A stretch of DNA of 64,000 bases from the NCBI GenBank assembly GCA_014529675.2, contig CP076040.1, forward strand, positions 4,049,894 to 4,113,893, given 5' to 3'. Within the stretch, counting starts at the first letter, position 1, and the number at the start of each line of letters is the position of its first letter. Below the pieces are notes generated by a model. That model saw only the letters and a list, made by a program, of their open reading frames with translations, made no database searches and had not been told where the DNA came from. Shown in pieces: positions 54,247 through 63,374 of the stretch. The stretch is from Opitutia bacterium ISCC 52. Its GTDB lineage: Bacteria; Verrucomicrobiota; Verrucomicrobiia; Opitutales; UBA2995. Made by a program: the position numbers and the translations under genes.

Positions 54247-54471
54247 GGCAGTCAGTTATTGATAAGATACTTGTGGCTTCCAACAGACAGGATGAGAGCG
54301 TCTGCTAGAGGTGAGTGGTAAGATGCCTCCTTTTCTAAAAGGGCATCGTTACCTGTCCCATCAAAACGGCTGAGTCTCCCCTTTTATCAATCTTTTCACA
54401 GAAACCCACAGGCCTATGCAGAATTCTTTTACAAACGGTCTCGCTTACAAGGTAGGTGTACCTAGCCCGAT

Positions 54472-55677
54472 CTACTTCAATGCTTTGGCTGCATAGGTAA
54501 TTGCGGCCTCTAATCGATCAAGGTCATCATCGGAAAAACTCGCGGACATCGCTGTTCTCACCAGCTCTTTGCCAGGTGGAACACCGGGAGGAATGATGAT
54601 ATTTGCATAAACGCCCTTTTCTTTGAGACGTTCTGAAAAGAAATAGGCGCGTTCCTTGGATCCGGCGACGATAGGAGTAGCAGGAGTTTCACTTTCCCAA
54701 AAATCAAGGCCAATACCCTTTAGAAATGTATGATACCTACGGGTATTGCTCCAGAGGCGTTCCAGATGCTCTGGTTCTTCCAAATGAATTTCCAATGCCT
54801 TGCTGGCGATTGCGGCTTGGGTAGGATTGATGGCTGCTGAAAAGATAGTCTGCTTGGAGTAGGTCCGTAAGTAATCGATCACTTCTTTGTCTCCGGCTAT
54901 GAACCCACCTGTACTTGCAAGGGATTTGGAAAAGCTACCAGAAATCACATCTACGGAATCGGTAACACCGAAATGATCGGACGTACCTCTCCCCTGGTTG
55001 CCCAAGACTCCAAACCCGTGAGCATCATCAACGACAATGAAGCAATCATGACGCTGTCCAATCTCCACAAACTGATCCAAGGGAGCAACGTGACCTTCCA
55101 TAGAATAAACACCTTCAGCCACCAGCATCTTCTTTCGATCAGCACTCACAAAGGATAGCTCTTCTTCCAAACTGGCTGGATTATTGTGACGAAACTTTTC
55201 GATCGTAGCCATCGAAAGCTTCAATCCTTCCCACAAACTCGAGTGTACATTGCGGTCCACCAATGCGACATCCCCCTTGCTTACGAAGCAGGATACGGAG
55301 GCTACACAGGAAAGATATCCGGCTGAATGCACGTGACATGACTCCTTTCCCAGGAAGTCCGCTAATTGCTCTTCCAACTCCTTATGATAATTCCGACTGC
55401 CATTGGCGAAACGGGAGCCAGTAGGACTAGTACCCCAAATATCTAAAGCTTCTTTGGCAGCTTCTTTGACGCGCAGGTCAAAGCCCAGGCCAAGGTAGTC
55501 ATTGCTTGAAAGCATGAGGTACTTCTTCCCATCTAGCCACACCTTGTTGCGCTCCTGTTTTTCAAACGCTTGGTACCAGAGGTCGTGTTTCACGCGCAGC
55601 TTCGTCAACTCATCCTTAAGGATTCGTTGCTTAATGGAGCTAATGAAAGCCGGCTTCTTTTTCTTAAACGGTAGCAT
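54472..55677 (-). CDS. Alpha-oxoamine synthase (BioF/KBL/SPT-like, PLP-dependent)
   Basis: A 401-residue PLP enzyme of fold type I that condenses an amino acid with an acyl-CoA. Motifs: YLMLSSNDYLGLGF, GSRFANGSRNYHKELE, DDAHGFGVLGNQGRG with Asp217/His220, and the PLP lysine Lys251 in SGSFSKSLASTGGF. This could be 8-amino-7-oxononanoate synthase, 2-amino-3-ketobutyrate ligase, serine palmitoyltransferase or a signal-molecule synthase; no bio genes are near, so it is not called bioF. The N-terminal extension MLPFKKKKPAFISSIKQ is basic. It sits inside the secretion locus between the response regulator and GspF. Confidence 0.85.
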   Translation of the reverse strand: MLPFKKKKPAFISSIKQRILKDELTKLRVKHDLWYQAFEKQERNKVWLDGKKYLMLSSNDYLGLGFDLRVKEAAKEALDIWGTSPTGSRFANGSRNYHKELEEQLADFLGKESCHVHSAGYLSCVASVSCFVSKGDVALVDRNVHSSLWEGLKLSMATIEKFRHNNPASLEEELSFVSADRKKMLVAEGVYSMEGHVAPLDQFVEIGQRHDCFIVVDDAHGFGVLGNQGRGTSDHFGVTDSVDVISGSFSKSLASTGGFIAGDKEVIDYLRTYSKQTIFSAAINPTQAAIASKALEIHLEEPEHLERLWSNTRRYHTFLKGIGLDFWESETPATPIVAGSKERAYFFSERLKEKGVYANIIIPPGVPPGKELVRTAMSASFSDDDLDRLEAAITYAAKALK

Positions 55678-55767
55678 GAAGCATTCCCACCATGTTCATA
55701 TCGTGGACCCGATCAAGGTAAGTTTTCGTTGGGTAAAGAGCATCGAATTTCATTTAAGAGTTCGGCT

Positions 55768-57033
55768 CTAATGGCTCAAACTCGAACTCACACTGAAGAT
55801 CGCAGATACGATTCCGAATGCAATCAGAGCTACAAAGGCAAAGGCGAAGAGCAAGGCGCCTAACGAGATCACACCTGTTAAGAGTGAAAGAATCTGGCCG
55901 AGTCGCTCCTGGAAGATTCGAGTTACTTCATAAAAACTGGGCACAAGGTTTCCAGTATTTTCACCCACGGATATCAAATCGATCATAATGTCGGGCATCA
56001 CTCCCATTCCTTCGAGTGCTTTGGATACGGCAATACCTTCAGTTACCTTTTGACGGGCATCACGAAATTCCTGAGCGATGAAACGATTACCAATAGTGCG
56101 TTCTGTAAGCTTAAATGCCTCTACGGTAGTGACCCCATTTTCTAACAACAGCCCAAGTGTCTGGGTGATCTGAGTCGTCTCCGAATAAATGACCATACTT
56201 CCGACCAATGGCAATCGGAGAAGGAATCGATCCACAATAAGCCCACCTCGCTCGGTCTTATGCCAACGCCAGAGTGCCGTAGAGAGGAAAAATAGCCCCC
56301 CAAGAATAAAAGGCCCTAGATAGAGAAGGAAATCGGAAAGACCCAAAAGCATGCGAGTCGCAAACGGCAACTCGCCTCCCAAAGAATCAAAGAGGCTTTG
56401 CATCTTCGGCATCAGCACGAAGAGAAACAAAGCAACTACAATGATAGCTGCTATAAGAATGACGCAGGGATACACCATGGAGGTGATCACTTTGTTGCGC
56501 ATCTCCTTCCGATTCACCATGTATTCGATAAGTCGATCCAGCACCTCGTGCAAATTACCGGTCGTCTCACCCGCACCGATCAAATTAATCGCCCCGGAAT
56601 CAAACACCTTACCCATGTCAGCCAGGGAATCAGAAAAGGATTTTCCTTCCTGAATATTACGGAGTAACCCTTTGTTAATGGTTTGCTGAGCCGGGTCTTT
56701 TATCCGGCCACTCAATATCCGCAATGCTTCAGCAATAGGGAGCCCACTCTTGTGTAGTTCGTAGAAATTCTTGAGAAAGGGCAGCACGTGCTTGCGCCCC
56801 ACTTTGACGGGTTTGGAAGACTTCCGGGTTAAGACAGACCCGTTTTTCTTTGTTTCCTTCTGTTTGGCCTTAATCGGCTTGACCGACACAGATCCTCCAC
56901 CCGAAGCAACCTTTATGGGGGTCAATCCTCGACTCCGAATCTTCCTGAGGGCTTCTTTCCGATCGGCTGCCTGCAGATTACTGCTGATCAATTTGCCAGC
57001 CGTGTCGCGCGCTGAATATGCAAAATCAGCCAT
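55768..57033 (-). CDS. Type II secretion/type IV pilus inner-membrane protein (GspF/PilC)
   Basis: A 421-residue platform protein with two GspF domains and three transmembrane segments. The ATG at 57033 (MADFAYSARDTAGKLISS) is preferred over 57054, as it overlaps the upstream gspE by 8 bp. Recognisable are KRxFLPFLKNFYELHKSGLPI-type entry (read HVLPFLKNFYELHKSGLPI), GAGETTGNLHEVLDRL, VGSMVIYSETTQITQTLGLL and SVGENTGNLVPSFYEV. A linker of about 50 polar residues (about 35-80) is longer than usual. Works with the ATPase GspE to assemble pseudopilus fibres. Confidence 0.9.
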   Translation of the reverse strand: MADFAYSARDTAGKLISSNLQAADRKEALRKIRSRGLTPIKVASGGGSVSVKPIKAKQKETKKNGSVLTRKSSKPVKVGRKHVLPFLKNFYELHKSGLPIAEALRILSGRIKDPAQQTINKGLLRNIQEGKSFSDSLADMGKVFDSGAINLIGAGETTGNLHEVLDRLIEYMVNRKEMRNKVITSMVYPCVILIAAIIVVALFLFVLMPKMQSLFDSLGGELPFATRMLLGLSDFLLYLGPFILGGLFFLSTALWRWHKTERGGLIVDRFLLRLPLVGSMVIYSETTQITQTLGLLLENGVTTVEAFKLTERTIGNRFIAQEFRDARQKVTEGIAVSKALEGMGVMPDIMIDLISVGENTGNLVPSFYEVTRIFQERLGQILSLLTGVISLGALLFAFAFVALIAFGIVSAIFSVSSSLSH

Positions 57034-58729
57034 CAGCAGGGAGGGTTTCGACATCGTCGGTGGACGAATCCATCTCGATCACCCTATATATTTCTTCCAA
57101 AGAGGAGACTCCTTGTTTGACCAGATTCCAGCCCGATTCTTCGAGCGGTCTCATACCGTACTGTAATGCTTTCTTCCGCACTTCACGGGAGGAAGCTCGC
57201 TCAACAATCAAATCATGCAAATGGTCATCCACACGCAGGATTTCGTATAACCCTACCCGTCCGGAATACCCAGTATTACGACATTGACTGCAACCCACCG
57301 GACGCTGGATCGTCGTGACTCCTCTTCCCTTACTGGGGTCTAAGCGGAGGGCCTTCATGGTTTCCAACATTTCTTCCTCTGGGAAAGGAACGGTTTCGGA
57401 GCATTGCCGACAAAGGCGACGCACCAGTCGTTGGGCGATGACCATTTCAATAGCTGAAGCAATAAGGAATGGCTCGATGCCCATGTCGATCAATCGAGTC
57501 AAAGCCCCAGGAGCATCGTTCGTGTGGAGAGTGCTGAATACCAGGTGACCTGTAAGTGAAGCCTGAATACCGATCTCGGCTGTTTCCGCATCACGCATTT
57601 CCCCGACCATAATGATATCAGGATCCTGCCGAAGAACATGTCGAAGTGCCTGAGCAAACCCAAAATCAATCTCATTGTTGACTTGAATCTGGTTTACACC
57701 TTCCACTTCATATTCGACCGGATCTTCGATAGTGATAACACGTTTGTCCGAGGAATTGACTTCGCGGATGAATGCATTCAATGAGGTTGATTTACCAGCA
57801 CCCGTGGGTCCCGTTACCAGAACAATACCGTGTGGAAGAGCAAGTACCTCATCAATGGTTCCCCGATCTTCCTCAGGTAACCCCAACTGCACAAAACTCA
57901 AGGGCTTCGATTTCTTGTTCAAGAGACGCAAACTTACACTCTCTCCATACAAAGTCGGAACGGTGGACAAGCGAATGTCTATCTCGCTATCAGCGCTCTT
58001 ATAATTGATACGTCCATCCTGAGGACGACGACGTTCGGAAATATTTAGTTTCGACATGATCTTCATGCGCGAAATTACAGCGTCTTGATAACGCCTCAAA
58101 TTGTCCGGGACAGGAATGGACACCAATCCTCCATCTACCCGATAACGAATCCTAAGCTCTTCAGCCTGCGGTTCGATATGAATGTCTGTAGCTTTATCTT
58201 CCACCGCTTGATGAATGATCTCATTCACGAATCGGATGATCGCCGCGTCCTGATCTTCATCATCCACCTCTAGGGCAGTCTCCTCTAGATCTTCTTCTTC
58301 GTCCTCAAAACTCTCAGACCCGACTCCAAAGAATTCAGTTACAAAACGGTTCACCAATTCGGGATGTACCAATTTCCAGGACACATGCTTCCCAGTAGTT
58401 GCAAACATCCAATCGTCCATCAAAGAATCCGGTGGCCAAACCGTTCCAAAAAGATCCTCTCCAGCTTCGTTTTTAAGAGGCAGGCAATGGTAAGCATGAA
58501 CAAACCGTGAAGGCATTTCCCTCACTTTTTCTGAATCAAACTCGGGATTGGCATCGATCTCCATACGGGATTCCCGGGATACCATTCCCATCAATTCTTC
58601 CAACGGCTGACCGGAATACTCGGAGAGCACTTTTAAGCGCTCTTTGGGGTGCGATTCCCTGACTTCGAGCTGCTCTTCTTCAGAGAGCCGGTCAAGCATC
58701 GGAATCTTATCGAAACTCAATGAAACCAT
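57026..58729 (-). CDS. GspE/PilB-family secretion ATPase with zinc motif
   Basis: A 567-residue ATPase of the type II secretion/type IV pilus machinery. It contains GPTGAGKSTSLNAFIREVN (Walker A), RQDPDIIMVGEMRDAETA (Walker B), LVFSTLHTNDAPGAL (His box), and a tetracysteine zinc motif with CRQC and CSQC near residues 440 and 475, as in typical GspE/PilB. The first 135 residues are a divergent N-terminal domain. It directly precedes GspF, with an 8 bp overlap, so this is probably the main ATPase of the locus. Confidence 0.92.
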   Translation of the reverse strand: MVSLSFDKIPMLDRLSEEEQLEVRESHPKERLKVLSEYSGQPLEELMGMVSRESRMEIDANPEFDSEKVREMPSRFVHAYHCLPLKNEAGEDLFGTVWPPDSLMDDWMFATTGKHVSWKLVHPELVNRFVTEFFGVGSESFEDEEEDLEETALEVDDEDQDAAIIRFVNEIIHQAVEDKATDIHIEPQAEELRIRYRVDGGLVSIPVPDNLRRYQDAVISRMKIMSKLNISERRRPQDGRINYKSADSEIDIRLSTVPTLYGESVSLRLLNKKSKPLSFVQLGLPEEDRGTIDEVLALPHGIVLVTGPTGAGKSTSLNAFIREVNSSDKRVITIEDPVEYEVEGVNQIQVNNEIDFGFAQALRHVLRQDPDIIMVGEMRDAETAEIGIQASLTGHLVFSTLHTNDAPGALTRLIDMGIEPFLIASAIEMVIAQRLVRRLCRQCSETVPFPEEEMLETMKALRLDPSKGRGVTTIQRPVGCSQCRNTGYSGRVGLYEILRVDDHLHDLIVERASSREVRKKALQYGMRPLEESGWNLVKQGVSSLEEIYRVIEMDSSTDDVETLPADG

Positions 58730-58740
58730 CTTAACAAAAA

Positions 58741-59370
58741 TTATTGAGAGCCCCCATTAGGCTGATTGGTGCCACCAGGCGTCGGGTTCGTGTCTCCCGG
58801 CTTAGGTTGCTTACGCAACTTCTCCGCCAATTCGGCACGTCTTGCTCGTAGAGTCTCTAAGTTCCTACGGGTAGGACGTTGGACGGTTTGTTGTGTGCGG
58901 GATAATGTTCCGGTGGGAGAAACGGCTTGAGGCGTTGTTCTGTTGGCCGTGCCCGAGCTTGAAGCCTGAGTAGCAGGCCGGGGAGCCGCTCTGATCCCGG
59001 TTGGAGCAGAATAGTCATTCATCTGCATTTGCCGTGAAAGGTTTTCCGCTTCGGAGTGAATGACTACGCTATTCTTCTTCGAGTCGTAACTCTTAATAAC
59101 CAAGCCATCCAACTCCACCCCTTGTGGTAACCATTTGCTCTCTCGTGTATAGGGGTTGTAGACAGAAAAAATATACTCACCGTCTACAGAAGTAATGCCT
59201 CTTAACTGCAACTTGGCTAAAGATGCGGGACCCTCAGGAGCTGCCGTTGTGGTGGATTGAGAACTTCCAGGAGGTGCGAAAGGCCAGTTATCCAATAATG
59301 GTATACCTGTCTGTGCATCTGAAAAAGCAGCCGTACCAAGGAACAACAAAACTAACGCAGTAGATTTCAT
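58741..59370 (-). CDS. GspC/PilP-like periplasmic protein
   Basis: A 209-residue secreted protein: signal peptide (MKSTALVLLFLGTAAFSDAQ), a short beta domain (SLAKLQLRGITSVDGEYIFS, SKWLPQGVELDGLVIKSY) resembling the homology region of GspC/PilP, and a low-complexity Thr/Pro/Arg-rich tail. The assignment rests mainly on this one domain and the neighbour secretin, with which it overlaps by 4 bp; GspC and PilP contact the secretin in the periplasm. I am not certain of the family. Confidence 0.6.
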   Translation of the reverse strand: MKSTALVLLFLGTAAFSDAQTGIPLLDNWPFAPPGSSQSTTTAAPEGPASLAKLQLRGITSVDGEYIFSVYNPYTRESKWLPQGVELDGLVIKSYDSKKNSVVIHSEAENLSRQMQMNDYSAPTGIRAAPRPATQASSSGTANRTTPQAVSPTGTLSRTQQTVQRPTRRNLETLRARRAELAEKLRKQPKPGDTNPTPGGTNQPNGGSQ

Positions 59371-61424
59371 TTGTTGAATCCTTTTCTAACGGGTTCAGCA
59401 CTCGCCGGTTTTACATCTGCATCGGTTGAAACGCGAATGTCACCTGACAAGGCTCTTGAAATAAGCTCTGGGTCGGAAAAACGATTAGCTGAATCAAGCG
59501 CATCCTGGTTTGCATCTGAGGAGGTCCTCAGAATCTTTGGACGGATGAAGAAAATAAGTTCTGTATCTCGAACGTCTAGTGACTTAGGGCTGAAGAGGAG
59601 ATTTATGATGGGGATTTCACCCAGTATACTCACTTTGCTATTAGTGTTCTCAGTGAAGGCTTCCTGGAATCCCGCCAATGTTATCAGCTCACCATCGGAA
59701 ACAGTAAGAAAGGATGATGCCCGCCGGGTAGTGATAATCGGTTGTTCATTCCCATCAATTTCAATAGTGCCACCTAAATTGTCTACGACCTGCTCAATCT
59801 CGATCTGAATAGACCCATCTGCTCCAATCAAGGGTGTGACCGTTAACTCAATTCCAATATCTCTATATTGGACCGAACTGGAAAGTGCGCCACTTACTCC
59901 ACTCGTTTGTGTACCCGTTACCACGGGTCGGGCTTCACCCACCACTATATTTGCTTCCTGGTTGTGAGTTGCGACAATCGTCGGGACATTAATCAAACGA
60001 ATATTGCTTTTGGCCTCAGCTATACCGAATACCATGTCAAAGGTCAATGAAGATGGGGAAATTCCTTCTGCCCCCTCTTTTGGAGTTACATTGAAACCGT
60101 CTCCCCATTCAAATCCGTCAAAGGTACTGGAATCCCAAGTTCCATTATAATTAAATCCGAACTGCTTGATACCGGATGCATCTCTATCCGTCAGACTCAC
60201 TTCGGCGATCACCACATCGATGCGAACCTGTGGCAACAGAACATCAATCTTTTCAATCAATTGCTTGGCTTGCTCAATGTCGCGCTTGGTTCCGGTTACG
60301 ATTAGGGCATTGCTCCTCTCATCCGCAACAATGGTTAGAAGCTCACTAAACTGTAGACCATATTCGCCGGAGCCCTCTCCCCTGGTTCCTCGAACCGTCA
60401 CCGATGGAGTTGGTTGAGGGGCTTGTGCAGCTTGACCGGCTGCAGGCGTCGGGCGTGTTTGTGGTTGACGATTGTTTTGCCCGGTGGAATTGGGATCTGC
60501 CTGCCCAGAAACAATCTCATTCAAAATACCGGCAATCTCGGCTGCATCCCCATGCCGCAAAGCAATGGCTTCATTAAATACTGACAGTCCTTGGTCCTTA
60601 TCAATCTCGAAGATGAACTGCTCAATGATGGACAAATTGCTCGGATGCGTCACAACGATCACTTGATTGGTGCGCTCATCAGCACGAATCGTGGAATTTG
60701 CATTCAAGTATTTGCCATAACCAGCGGCAATAATGCTATCCACTTGGGCCACTATGTCCGCGGCAAGCGCATGCTCGATGTCGTAAAACTTAACTATGAC
60801 ATTGGGATTCGATGGACGATCTACTTCATCCAGAATTTCCTGCACACGCTGCAGATTCACCATACTGTCAGTGATGAGCATGGCATTCGCTTTTTCATAG
60901 AGAAAAATCTGACCCGTCCCGGGACTCAGGAATGGTTGGATGAGTGGTTGAATCTCGGCGGTCGTTAAATGCTGTAAAGTAAAGAAGCGCGAGTAGATCC
61001 CATCCGTTGCCGAATTATCTGCCAATTCACCCTCGGCAAACTGTGGGGTACGACCCGTAACCGAAGAAGAAGGTACTACCTTTAGGAAAAGTTCTCCCTG
61101 TGGGATCACTGCGATACCATTGAGAGCCAATAAGCTTTCCAAAGCCACAATCCGTTCGGCCACCGTCAATGGTTTCTGACTGGTAAAATTAAATAAGGGT
61201 GCAGGAAGCCCTTGAGGTCGGATAATGGAACGACCCGTAAGTTTCTCAAGCAGGGCTAAGACCGAGTCCACGGAATCCCCACGAAGAATGAGTGGGGCAA
61301 CCGCGCTGTTTTGTGCATGGACCTGCAGCACTGTAACAGGATTTGCCAATGCAAGTATCCACAAGAATAGAAGCCCTTTGATACCGAAGGCGCGGCTAGA
61401 ATGAAATGTCCGTTTAGGAGTCAT
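59367..61424 (-). CDS. gspD: Type II secretion secretin (GspD-like)
   Basis: A 685-residue outer-membrane secretin with an N-terminal signal/hydrophobic region (LLFLWILALANPVTVL). N-domains hold the repeated pattern DNSATDGIYSRFFTLQHLTTAEIQPLIQPFL (read in parts) and VIAAGYGKYLNANS; a Pro/Gln-rich insert (about 300-340) occurs in the last N-domain. The secretin domain has VPTIVATHNQEANIVVGEARPVVTGT, here split, VTPLIGADGSIQIEIEQVVDNL, TLAGFQEAFTEN and LGEIPIINLLFSPKS. Forms the outer-membrane channel. Ends in a Ser/Ala/Lys-rich tail. Upstream of the GspC-like gene. Confidence 0.92.
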   Translation of the reverse strand: MTPKRTFHSSRAFGIKGLLFLWILALANPVTVLQVHAQNSAVAPLILRGDSVDSVLALLEKLTGRSIIRPQGLPAPLFNFTSQKPLTVAERIVALESLLALNGIAVIPQGELFLKVVPSSSVTGRTPQFAEGELADNSATDGIYSRFFTLQHLTTAEIQPLIQPFLSPGTGQIFLYEKANAMLITDSMVNLQRVQEILDEVDRPSNPNVIVKFYDIEHALAADIVAQVDSIIAAGYGKYLNANSTIRADERTNQVIVVTHPSNLSIIEQFIFEIDKDQGLSVFNEAIALRHGDAAEIAGILNEIVSGQADPNSTGQNNRQPQTRPTPAAGQAAQAPQPTPSVTVRGTRGEGSGEYGLQFSELLTIVADERSNALIVTGTKRDIEQAKQLIEKIDVLLPQVRIDVVIAEVSLTDRDASGIKQFGFNYNGTWDSSTFDGFEWGDGFNVTPKEGAEGISPSSLTFDMVFGIAEAKSNIRLINVPTIVATHNQEANIVVGEARPVVTGTQTSGVSGALSSSVQYRDIGIELTVTPLIGADGSIQIEIEQVVDNLGGTIEIDGNEQPIITTRRASSFLTVSDGELITLAGFQEAFTENTNSKVSILGEIPIINLLFSPKSLDVRDTELIFFIRPKILRTSSDANQDALDSANRFSDPELISRALSGDIRVSTDADVKPASAEPVRKGFNK

Positions 61425-61559
61425 AGCTAAAGTCGATGGATGATTCGTTAGACCGGAATCCCAAAATATTGAGTTTGTTGTGCATGATCACTGAGTATCT
61501 ATAATAACAGCCAAGTTCCGGGCTTTGAAAGTCTAACATAGTTTTAACGCTGATAATCA

Positions 61560-62102
61560 TTATGGGGATGCAGACATTTCCAGTGAGGATATAAAGAACT
61601 GCACGTTCATGAGATTGGAGTCGGATCGATCAGAATTCATAGTGATTCGATCCAGGGTAACATAAGGCACCAAGGTCTTGAGTTTTTCAGACAAGCGCAG
61701 CACCTCTTCTTTATCCGCACGATTCACAGACAAACGAATATTGTGGAAGGTAAATAGCGCTCCCGATTCTGTCTGCGGACTATTGATGGTGTAATTTTCA
61801 ATGTCCATCGGCTTGATGAGCTCTGAAATCCGGCCAAGCAACTCAGTACTCGAGAGTGTTTTAGATGAGTCCAACTCGGAGGATTTTTCGATGAGTTGTG
61901 TTTCTACGTAGTCTTTTTGAGAAAGAATCATCTCGTATGCTTCGATCTGGGTTTGTGTCCCAAACAAAAGCTTGAACCCCGTATTGTATCTGGAGAACGA
62001 ATACGACATCCAAACGATCGCAATAGCTCCAATGAAGAGCAGGAGCAGGAACTTCTCCCGAGTGCTGGTCTTCTTGTAGAGTTTTCTTAAGTCGGCAATC
62101 AT
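61560..62102 (-). CDS. GspM-like inner-membrane protein
   Basis: A 180-residue protein with one transmembrane helix near the N-terminus (FLLLLFIGAIAIVWMSYSF) and a periplasmic ferredoxin-like C-terminal domain (RLSVNRADKEEVLRLSEKL, VPYVTLDRITMNSD). This is the layout of GspM/PilO. It overlaps the following GspL-like gene by 4 bp, and lies in the order L-M-D typical for these machines. The family call is by architecture and context. Confidence 0.65.
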   Translation of the reverse strand: MIADLRKLYKKTSTREKFLLLLFIGAIAIVWMSYSFSRYNTGFKLLFGTQTQIEAYEMILSQKDYVETQLIEKSSELDSSKTLSSTELLGRISELIKPMDIENYTINSPQTESGALFTFHNIRLSVNRADKEEVLRLSEKLKTLVPYVTLDRITMNSDRSDSNLMNVQFFISSLEMSASP

Positions 62103-63334
62103 GAGTCGGCCAGGAAGGATTGTGGCTGTAAGCTGCCGGGTTCAAATGTGACGGTCAGACGAAAGGTTCCACGTCCTTTATTGTCCCTAAAATTGCTAAT
62201 TTCGACCAGGGAGAGTATTCCAGTATCTTTGAGTGTTTTCTCAAATCCATCGATTTCCGATGCATTGAGGGTCACTGCTTCGATCTGCAAAGAATTTCCC
62301 CCGGCCGCGGAAATCCGCGTGAAGTAGATATTACTCGGTCGAACCATATTGATCGCATTCAACATCTCAAACGGTAAGAGCTGGTTCGTCGTGATCTGGT
62401 TGATCTTGGCGAGAATGTCCATCTTCTGTTCAACATCTTCTGCCTTAGGTCGTGCTTCGGCAGCGATCGCCAACTCCTTCTGGTACCATTTGTTTAAAGC
62501 AATGATTCCAAACTCAGATATGCCAAGGAGTAGAAATAGAAAGAGCACGATTACACTAGCTCCCCAAAACCAATTGGTCCATCCGTACCGCTTTTCGAGA
62601 AGCTCTTTTTCTTCCGCCTTGCGGATATCCATAGCCCACAAGCTGCTACTGGTTGGGACTTCCACTCGCCAAGGATCCCCTCGCTCATCTCCATAGGGAA
62701 CCAATTCAATGGCAGGTTTACCCTTGGCATCTTCCTGGTCCCAGTTCCTGTGGTAAATAGTTTTGCTTACTTCGACCAAATCGAAATTGCTAACTGGCTC
62801 CGCGAGGTTTGATTCCTCTACTCGGCCCACCTGCGCTCTAATTCGTTGAATAATATGCTCCTTTGTGGTCTCCAAATCTTCGCGAGAGAACTCCACATCC
62901 AGCGTAATTCCAACCACCGCCTGTGGAACAGAATCGTTAGCAGGAAGAAGAATCCCACTGAGCGTCGACTCGTGGATCAGGAAAATCAAGGTCGAGGAGT
63001 CAAATTTCAGGCCGAATGTTTGGGAGAAATCTGGGAAAGCATAGTCAAACAGTTCTGCCTCTGCTAAATCTTTCCGCAACTTCTGGTCAAAGGCGGTATA
63101 GGCGAAGGCACGATGGCTTTCCTCATCAAAATAGTAGCCCCAATTGAGCTGCTCCAGATTGAAAGGAGAGATTTCCTCCACACTCAACTCAGCAAACTCA
63201 TCGATTTCTTTAGCCTTCAGTTCTTCGGGTACGGCAAAGGCCCGCGTCACAAACCAGTTTCCAGGCACGAGTAACGGCTCGATCGATTCTTCCGATCCGG
63301 CGAGTTGTTGGATCCATTGCGGGAGCTTAGGCAT
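62099..63334 (-). CDS. GspL-like protein (PilM/PilN-type fusion)
   Basis: A 411-residue protein with a large cytoplasmic N-terminal part of actin-like style (PilM/GspL cytoplasmic domain), a single transmembrane helix around residues 262-285 (WGASVIVLFLFLLLGISEFG), and a periplasmic part (LPFEMLNAINMVRPSNIYF) of PilN type. This is the organisation of GspL, which anchors the ATPase to the inner membrane. The ATG at 63334 is used; a TTG lies one codon upstream. The sequence is weakly conserved, so the call relies on architecture and position. Confidence 0.65.
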   Translation of the reverse strand: MPKLPQWIQQLAGSEESIEPLLVPGNWFVTRAFAVPEELKAKEIDEFAELSVEEISPFNLEQLNWGYYFDEESHRAFAYTAFDQKLRKDLAEAELFDYAFPDFSQTFGLKFDSSTLIFLIHESTLSGILLPANDSVPQAVVGITLDVEFSREDLETTKEHIIQRIRAQVGRVEESNLAEPVSNFDLVEVSKTIYHRNWDQEDAKGKPAIELVPYGDERGDPWRVEVPTSSSLWAMDIRKAEEKELLEKRYGWTNWFWGASVIVLFLFLLLGISEFGIIALNKWYQKELAIAAEARPKAEDVEQKMDILAKINQITTNQLLPFEMLNAINMVRPSNIYFTRISAAGGNSLQIEAVTLNASEIDGFEKTLKDTGILSLVEISNFRDNKGRGTFRLTVTFEPGSLQPQSFLADS

Positions 63335-63374
63335 CAAAGGATATTAAAGCGAGGCTAAGGGCTTTTGTTGAGGG

